12,946 nt of DNA from Prolixibacteraceae bacterium UBA6162. Lineage in GTDB: Bacteria; Bacteroidota; Bacteroidia; Bacteroidales; Prolixibacteraceae. The notes beneath the pieces are model-generated. The model was not told the origin of the DNA. It saw nothing but the letters and a program-made list of their open reading frames with translations, and ran no database searches. Made by a program: the position numbers and the translations under genes. How positions within the stretch are numbered: the stretch's first letter is position 1; every line of letters starts with the position of its first letter. The stretch is from the NCBI GenBank assembly GCA_002428215.1, contig DIUI01000066.1, positions 1 through 12,946 of the forward strand, given 5' to 3'. This document shows, piece by piece, positions 9,002-12,946 of the stretch.

Positions 9002-9895
9002 TTAGGCAGTAATCCACTGATTGAGTTTGTTTTCCATAAAATAGACGTAGGCATGTTCAAGATTGGGCTCTATCAGTTCACCGCTATACCCGTTGATGCT
9101 GCTGGATACTACCTGAATTTCCCATCCATCGTCGGTTGGAATAGTAGAAATCACCGGATATTTTTCATTGATTTCGAGGTACTCCTTTTCATTGGCTCTA
9201 ATAAGCCAAACATGTCCGTTTGCCTCCCGAACCAAATCTTCGGGGGATCCTGTAAATGCCAGTTGTCCAAAATTGAGCAGCGCCACATTTTCGCAGGTAC
9301 TCGATATGTCGCCAACAATATGGGTAGATAATATTATAATCACATCGCGCGAACTGATTTGCGACAACAAGTTGCGGAACCGGATACGCTCTTCAGGATC
9401 GAGCCCGGTGGTTGGCTCATCAACAATAATAATTTTAGGATCGTTAATTAATGCCTGTGCTATGCCCAAACGACGCTTCATTCCACCCGACAAACGATTG
9501 GCATTGCGGTCGCGGGCTTCGAACAAACCCACCTCTTCAAGCATACGCTCAACCGCCTGATTTCGCTGCGACTTGTTTTTCATCCCCGCAAGCCGTGCCG
9601 TGTAATCTAAGAATTCGTATGTCTTGAGCTTGGCAAAAAATCTAAAATCCTGAGGAAGATAACCCAGCATAGACCGAATCTCCTTGCGGTTTTTCATAAG
9701 ATCAAGACCATCGATGGTCACCTTGCCACTGGTAGGTTTCATCAACGTAACCAATATGCGCATAAGGGTAGATTTTCCGGCACCGTTTGGCCCCAGGAGT
9801 CCAAACATTCCGTTGGGGATTTCAAGGTTAATGTCCTTAAGTGCCCACTTACCTTTCTCATAAACTTTATTGAGATTTTCGATGGTAATCTTCAC
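9002..9895 (-). CDS. ABC transporter ATP-binding protein
   Basis: Cytoplasmic ATPase that should power the permease encoded 18 bases downstream. The 297-residue protein carries a complete nucleotide-binding domain: Walker A GPNGAGKST at 35-43, Q-loop LPQDF with Gln82, signature LSGGM at 135-139, Walker B IIIVDE ending at Glu160, D-loop GLDP, and the switch histidine in STHIV (His192). The last 80 or so residues form the accessory C-terminal region common in ABC-2 type ATPases, with PNLEHAYVYFM near the end. The start codon is GTG; no in-frame ATG is available close by and the protein begins in register with the family (MKITIENLNKVY). It is the first gene of the five-gene minus-strand run. The preceding 148 bases separate it from a small secreted-protein gene with its own terminator, so the operon promoter should lie between about 9896 and 9991. 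Confidence 0.95.
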   Translation of the reverse strand: MKITIENLNKVYEKGKWALKDINLEIPNGMFGLLGPNGAGKSTLMRILVTLMKPTSGKVTIDGLDLMKNRKEIRSMLGYLPQDFRFFAKLKTYEFLDYTARLAGMKNKSQRNQAVERMLEEVGLFEARDRNANRLSGGMKRRLGIAQALINDPKIIIVDEPTTGLDPEERIRFRNLLSQISSRDVIIILSTHIVGDISSTCENVALLNFGQLAFTGSPEDLVREANGHVWLIRANEKEYLEINEKYPVISTIPTDDGWEIQVVSSSINGYSGELIEPNLEHAYVYFMENKLNQWITA

Positions 9896-9991
9896 AGCCT
9901 TTATCTTCTTGATTTACTTTGCCAAATTAAGACATTCCCTACCCAAAAAAGTTTAATCCCATCAATTATTTAAAGAATTAAATAAAACAAA

Positions 9992-10023
9992 GAAAGGCTG
10001 CCTCTAATTTGAGACAGCCTTTC
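9992..10023 (-). terminator. Rho-independent terminator of the small secreted-protein gene
   Basis: A perfect 9-bp stem (GAAAGGCTG at 9992-10000 with CAGCCTTTC at 10015-10023) continues, after one C-A mismatch, with three more pairs (CTC/GAG) around the six-base loop TAATTT. Read on the minus strand it lies about 20 bases past the stop codon at 10044 and is followed by a T-rich tract (TTTGTTTTATTT). It isolates this gene from the ABC/RND operon. On the plus strand the following CTGTTTTC is much less T-rich. Confidence 0.85.
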
Positions 10024-10043
10024 CTGTTTTCTGAAAAGTTGTA

Positions 10044-10619
10044 CTATTTTACAAATGTGTTGAAATAGGTATTTCTTCCGTCTGATATAACCGTTTCATA
10101 TTTTCCGCTTGCCAGTTTCGACAAATCAAAACCACGCAGCAGACTGAAATCCCGGCCAAGATTGGCTTCATAAACCACATCGTTGTTCTGACGAAGTGTG
10201 AATTTCACATTGCGCTGATCGAAATTGAGGTAAGAGAGTTTGAGTGTATTGTCCTTAAGGATTACATAAGGATCGTAACGCAAATTGGAATCACCTACTT
10301 TAATAGATCCGCGTTCGATAGCGATTTCACGCATTACCGAGGTGTTGTTAATTTTAAATGTTAACAGGTAGTTACCATCTTCAACATCAGAAAAGTCAAA
10401 AACTTTCTGGTAGTCCTGAATTCCCTCATTAGTGCGGGTTGAGTAGATAACGGAACCATCCGTTTTCGAAAAAGTAGCTTCCAAAAATCCTGGCGCTGTG
10501 TTCAAAAGTGTAACCGAAGCCCGGCTGGCAGAGATGGGAGTAACTTCAAGTCTTGGTTTTTCAATGGCCCCTGCCATAACAGCGACCAAAAGAAGAAGGG
10601 TTGTTGTAATTGTTTTCAT
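10044..10619 (-). CDS. Small secreted beta-rich protein of unknown function with an internal duplication
   Basis: I do not recognise the family. From the ATG at 10619 the protein has 191 residues and starts with a signal peptide (MKTITTTLLLLVAVMAGA, cleavage probably near Ala18), so it is exported. A start at 10628 would add only three residues; 10619 gives the more typical Met-Lys signal start. The mature part looks all-beta. Two stretches align by eye: about 48-101 and about 138-190. Each has a short acidic or polar turn and a V-[IV]-Y strand, then FDFSDVEDGNYLLTF in the first and FDLSKLASGKYETVI in the second, then a strand after a polar turn. The GxY ending is reminiscent of the Ig-like/FlgD-like strands in many Bacteroidota secreted proteins, but no specific function follows. 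There is no lipobox and no obvious C-terminal sorting domain. It is monocistronic, with its own promoter element and terminator. Confidence 0.85.
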   Translation of the reverse strand: MKTITTTLLLLVAVMAGAIEKPRLEVTPISASRASVTLLNTAPGFLEATFSKTDGSVIYSTRTNEGIQDYQKVFDFSDVEDGNYLLTFKINNTSVMREIAIERGSIKVGDSNLRYDPYVILKDNTLKLSYLNFDQRNVKFTLRQNNDVVYEANLGRDFSLLRGFDLSKLASGKYETVISDGRNTYFNTFVK

Positions 10620-10647
10620 ATCTAACATTGTTTATTTTTTGACATCG

Positions 10648-10655
10648 CAAAATTA
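10648..10655 (-). promoter_or_regulatory. Bacteroidota-type -7 promoter element (TAATTTTG)
   Basis: Read on the minus strand this is TAATTTTG, a full match to the Bacteroidota sigma-70 -7 consensus TAnnTTTG. It would start transcription near 10641, leaving a leader of about 20 bases before the ATG at 10619. The matching -33 TTTG is poor: only a TTTCTG lies about 23 bases upstream. Confidence 0.6.
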
Positions 10656-10706
10656 AAGACATCTTTGTCTGAATTTTGCAGAAACCATGCCACAACCGCC
10701 AGATAT

Positions 10707-10739
10707 ATGTTTTATAACATAAGCTTAACGGTTAGTTAA
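10707..10739. promoter_or_regulatory. Two adjacent short palindromes, possible operator
   Basis: A perfect 5-bp inverted repeat with a four-base spacer (ATGTT-TTAT-AACAT, 10707-10720) is followed at 10725-10739 by TTAAC-GGTTA-GTTAA. A further TTAAC begins at 10745, so the TTAAC/GTTAA units sit 10 bases apart. They lie about 50-90 bases upstream of the minus-strand -7 element, where an activator could bind. In AT-rich DNA such short repeats can arise by chance, and no known regulator site is recognised. Confidence 0.3.
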
Positions 10740-10921
10740 AATTCTTAACATTGAGATTTATTCTAAAGTGCTGCATATCTGAATGTTGAATCGGTTATTG
10801 CCGAAACATTAATTTTTAGAGTATCTATCGCCTGTGCTATGTAAAAAGCGTGAAATAGGTTATTTAAGCCACACCCAAGCCCCCAAGAATGGTTAATTTT
10901 AAGCCGAATTAAAAGAAATGC

Positions 10922-10929
10922 GAATTTTG
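10922..10929 (+). promoter_or_regulatory. Candidate -7 element (GAATTTTG) for the comB-patB unit
   Basis: GAATTTTG matches TAnnTTTG except for the first base. It lies 28 bases before the ATG at 10958, a spacing like that seen for the divergent gene. A TTTT stretch about 21 bases upstream is a weak -33 candidate. Confidence 0.35.
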
Positions 10930-10957
10930 TAGAACGCATCGAAATAAAAATCATACT

Positions 10958-11647
10958 ATGAACATTGAGATACTGGATCTACTGGAAGGAGCCCGCAAAG
11001 CAAAAGGGCTCACCGTTGTAATCGATGTCTTCAGGGCATTTAGCACTGCCTGTTATGCCTATCATAAAGGAGCAGGACCCATCTATCCGGTGGGAGACAT
11101 CGCCGCAGCCTACCAGCTCAAGGAGCTTATGCCCGAAGCACTGTTGGTCGGAGAGAGAGATGAGCAAATGCCTCCGGGATTCGATTACGGCAATTCGCCC
11201 TATCTGTTGATGAAGGGAGATATCAGTGGCAGGCCTGTAATTCACACCACAAGTTCAGGCACTCAGGGAATTGCCAACGCTTTGCAAGCCGACGAGATTA
11301 TCACCGGAAGCTTTGTTAACGCAGGGGCGATAGTCCGATACATTGAGCAACAGAAACCGGCCAGTGTATCTCTGGTTTGCATGGGATATGCATGCAGCTA
11401 TCCAACCGACGAGGATACTCTTTGTGCCATCTACATTCAAAACTGCCTCAGGAATGCTGAAAGTGATTTCGATGCCATGCGCTCCCAAATCAGAAACGGA
11501 TCGGGTGCCCGGTTTTTTGCCCCCGATAGTCAAAGTTGGGCTCCACAAGAGGATTTTGATCTATGTCTCGATCTAAATAAATTTGATTTTGTGTTGCGCG
11601 CCCGGCAGCACTCCAGCTCAACACAGCTCGAAAGAATCGATTGCTAA
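10958..11647 (+). CDS. comB: 2-phosphosulfolactate phosphatase (ComB) family protein
   Basis: ComB hydrolyses 2-phospho-3-sulfolactate to 3-sulfolactate, a step of coenzyme M synthesis in methanogens; homologues also occur in many bacteria that do not make coenzyme M, where the role is less clear. The 229-residue length fits the family. Conserved blocks are visible in the expected order: VIDVFRA at 21-27, GERDEQMPPGFDYGNSP at 65-81, HTTSSGTQG at 96-104, GSFVNA at 117-122, and EDTLCA at 152-157. The start at 10958 follows a candidate promoter and gives the usual short N-terminus before the VIDV strand. It is the first gene of a two-gene unit; the next ORF starts 36 bases after its stop. Family assignment is strong; that the real substrate is phosphosulfolactate is an inference from the family name only. 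Confidence 0.88.
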   Translation: MNIEILDLLEGARKAKGLTVVIDVFRAFSTACYAYHKGAGPIYPVGDIAAAYQLKELMPEALLVGERDEQMPPGFDYGNSPYLLMKGDISGRPVIHTTSSGTQGIANALQADEIITGSFVNAGAIVRYIEQQKPASVSLVCMGYACSYPTDEDTLCAIYIQNCLRNAESDFDAMRSQIRNGSGARFFAPDSQSWAPQEDFDLCLDLNKFDFVLRARQHSSSTQLERIDC

Positions 11648-11683
11648 AGTACAAACCAATATATCTGCAAAAAACACACTGAT

Positions 11684-12856
11684 ATGCCTTATAATTTCGA
11701 CGAGATCATAGAGCGACGGGGAACCGACAGCTTTAAATACGATGCACTGGAAATGTTTTTTGGTTCTGATGATATTCTGCCGGTATGGGTTGCCGACATG
11801 GACTTTCGAACCCCGGATTTCATCATGAAGGCCATCCGTGAAAGACTCAACCACGAAATACTTGGATATACCCTTCGAAACGATAATTTTTACTCGTCTA
11901 TTATCGGATGGGTAAAGCGCCGCCATAATTGGGAAATTAAAAAAGAGTGGATATCCTTTAGTCCGGGAGTTGTATCAGCCCTTACGGCCTCAGTTATGGC
12001 ATTCACCGAACCCGGCGAAAAAGTAATCGTGCAAACACCGGTTTATTTCCCCTTCTTCGAAAGCGTTAGGGGTGTCAAACGTCGGTTAATCGAAAATCCG
12101 CTGAAGCTGGTGGATGGCCGCTACACCTTCGATCTGGAAGACCTTGAGTCGAAAATCGACGAAAAAACCCGGATGTTGATGCTGTGTAATCCCCACAACC
12201 CAGGAGGGATGGTATGGACCAGAAAGGAGCTGACTGCGCTCTCGGCCATTTGCGAACGAAACAATATAATGGTGGTTTCCGATGAAATTCACTCCGACCT
12301 GCTGTTCGATCAGCAGATCCACACCCCGTATTCCATGCTTTCGGATGAATCTGCTAATAATTCGATAGTCTGCATGGCTCCCAGTAAAACCTTCAATCTT
12401 GCAGGACTTTCAACCTCGTTTGTAGTTATTCCCAATGCCGAAACTATGCAGCAATATGAAAAACTCATGCGAACCTTGCATGTACACATGGGCAACATAC
12501 CCGGTATGGTGGCCCTCGAAGCTGCCTATAGTTTGGGCGACAAATGGCTTTCTGAAATGATGAATTATGTACAGGAAAATTACCGGGAGCTTGAATCCTA
12601 TTTTTCCGACCATCTTCCCAGAGTCAGGGTGATGCGCCCCGAGGCGACCTATCTTGTGTGGCTCGACTTTCGCGATTATGGCATGAACGACAAAGAGTTA
12701 AGCAAGTTTATGGTAGAAAGGGCAAAGGTTGGGCTGAACAATGGAGGCCGGTTTGGCCGACCCGGCGATGGCTTCATGCGCATCAATTTAGGAGCCCCGC
12801 GATCGGTTGTTATGGAGGCTGCACGCCGAATTAGCGAGGCATTTGGCCAGCTATGA
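11684..12856 (+). CDS. PatB/MalY-type PLP-dependent C-S lyase (cystathionine beta-lyase-like) / class I-II aminotransferase
   Basis: Cytoplasmic pyridoxal-phosphate enzyme of fold type I, 390 residues, full length. The N-terminal VWVADMDF (35-41) is a hallmark of the MalY/PatB branch. Other landmarks are the aromatic PVYFPF at 119-124, NPHNPGG at 169-175, DEIHSDL with the PLP-nitrogen-binding Asp200, the Schiff-base lysine in PSKTFNLAG (Lys235), and the carboxylate-binding arginine in FMRINLG (Arg366). Family members cleave cystathionine, cysteine or related thioethers to pyruvate, ammonia and a thiol; some act as aminotransferases. It follows the ComB-like gene by 36 bases with no terminator between. 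Its TGA at 12854-12856 overlaps the last codons of a convergent gene. A joint role with ComB in cysteine or sulfonate chemistry is possible but not shown. Confidence 0.92.
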   Translation: MPYNFDEIIERRGTDSFKYDALEMFFGSDDILPVWVADMDFRTPDFIMKAIRERLNHEILGYTLRNDNFYSSIIGWVKRRHNWEIKKEWISFSPGVVSALTASVMAFTEPGEKVIVQTPVYFPFFESVRGVKRRLIENPLKLVDGRYTFDLEDLESKIDEKTRMLMLCNPHNPGGMVWTRKELTALSAICERNNIMVVSDEIHSDLLFDQQIHTPYSMLSDESANNSIVCMAPSKTFNLAGLSTSFVVIPNAETMQQYEKLMRTLHVHMGNIPGMVALEAAYSLGDKWLSEMMNYVQENYRELESYFSDHLPRVRVMRPEATYLVWLDFRDYGMNDKELSKFMVERAKVGLNNGGRFGRPGDGFMRINLGAPRSVVMEAARRISEAFGQL

Positions 12857-12946
12857 AGACTTGAAATGGGACTTGGCCCAATCAATGGCTATGCTGGTAT
12901 CGAGCAGGTTCATGCAGTTGAAATGGCTTTTGGGACAGTTATGAAA
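12851..12946 (-). CDS. C-terminal end of a convergent gene, possibly glycosyltransferase family 9 (heptosyltransferase-like)
   Basis: Only the last 31 codons and the TAG stop (12851-12853) are in the window; the rest lies beyond the right edge. The tail reads FHNCPKSHFNCMNLLDTSIA and then IDWAKSHFKSS. The Cys-containing pattern with NCM followed by a short helix resembles the end of LPS heptosyltransferase-like (GT9) proteins, in which a C-x-CM motif commonly precedes the final helix. The other two minus-strand frames here are closed by stops, which supports this one being coding. The stop overlaps the 3' end of the PatB-like gene by six bases in tail-to-tail orientation. The reading frame is plausible; the family is a guess from a very short piece. 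Confidence 0.45.
   Translation of the reverse strand, partial: FHNCPKSHFNCMNLLDTSIAIDWAKSHFKSS

Larger units (their letters stand above)
10629..10957. other. Divergent intergenic region without a gene
   Basis: These 329 bases lie between the divergently transcribed secreted-protein gene and the comB-like gene. The stretch is AT-rich. It holds one clear minus-strand -7 element (10648-10655), one weaker plus-strand candidate (10922-10929), two small palindromes (10707-10720 and 10725-10739) and a 6-bp inverted repeat TTTTAA/TTAAAA at 10897-10914. The only reading frame of note (minus strand, 10763-10954) has no recognisable protein character. No RNA gene or riboswitch fold was recognised. Confidence 0.7.

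Noticed and set aside
9923..9950. Possible promoter of the ABC/RND operon (TTAATTTG with an upstream TTTTTTG on the minus strand)
   Set aside because: The -7 match is one base off and the spacing to the TTTG is only about 13 bases, shorter than usual for Bacteroidota promoters; not strong enough to annotate, though a promoter is expected in this gap.
10897..10914. TTTTAA/TTAAAA inverted repeat as an attenuator or riboswitch before the comB-like gene
   Set aside because: The stem is only six A-T pairs and lies upstream of the likely transcription start, so it cannot act in the leader RNA.
10763..10954. Minus-strand frame of 63 codons in the divergent spacer
   Set aside because: It covers the region of the comB promoter candidate, has no recognisable protein pattern and no supporting promoter; it is most likely chance.

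Overview
The window looks like a chromosomal segment from a member of the Bacteroidota. Three observations support this: genes are not preceded by clear Shine-Dalgarno sequences, a promoter element of the Bacteroidota type (TAnnTTTG) sits upstream of at least one gene, and the protein families (multi-domain ABC permease/M1-like fusion, golvesin C-terminal-like domain, ComB-like phosphatase) are familiar from that phylum. The genus cannot be told from the sequence.

Region 1 (1-9895, all minus strand) is one long, closely spaced gene run. Read in transcription order it encodes an ABC ATPase (GTG start at 9895), a 1123-residue ABC-2 type permease with a very large periplasmic part, a TolC-like outer-membrane factor, a periplasmic adaptor lipoprotein (MFP), and an RND (HAE-1/AcrB-like) pump whose last part lies beyond the left edge. 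Gaps between genes are 18, 19, 62 and 60 bases. The last three genes are a standard tripartite proton-driven efflux system. The first two add an ATP-driven inner-membrane transporter. Its permease carries about 850 residues after the last membrane helix: an M1-aminopeptidase-like section whose zinc/catalytic motif appears lost, and a C-terminal golvesin/xanthan-lyase-type beta-sandwich. This composite ABC + RND locus and the fused permease are the most interesting content.

Region 2 (9896-10957) holds a small secreted protein of unknown function (minus strand) with two similar beta-rich halves. It is followed by a convincing intrinsic terminator at 9992-10023 and preceded by a Bacteroidota-type -7 element. 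A 329-base divergent spacer with two small palindromes separates it from the next operon.

Region 3 (10958-12856, plus strand) is a two-gene unit: a ComB-type 2-phosphosulfolactate phosphatase-like protein and a PatB/MalY-type PLP-dependent C-S lyase/aminotransferase. Both act on small acids related to cysteine or sulfonates, so a shared sulfur role is possible but unproven. The second gene overlaps by six bases the 3' end of a convergent minus-strand gene (12851-12946, partial). The short tail of that gene resembles the end of glycosyltransferase family 9 (heptosyltransferase-like) proteins.

No RNA genes, CRISPR arrays, insertion sequences or phage genes were seen.
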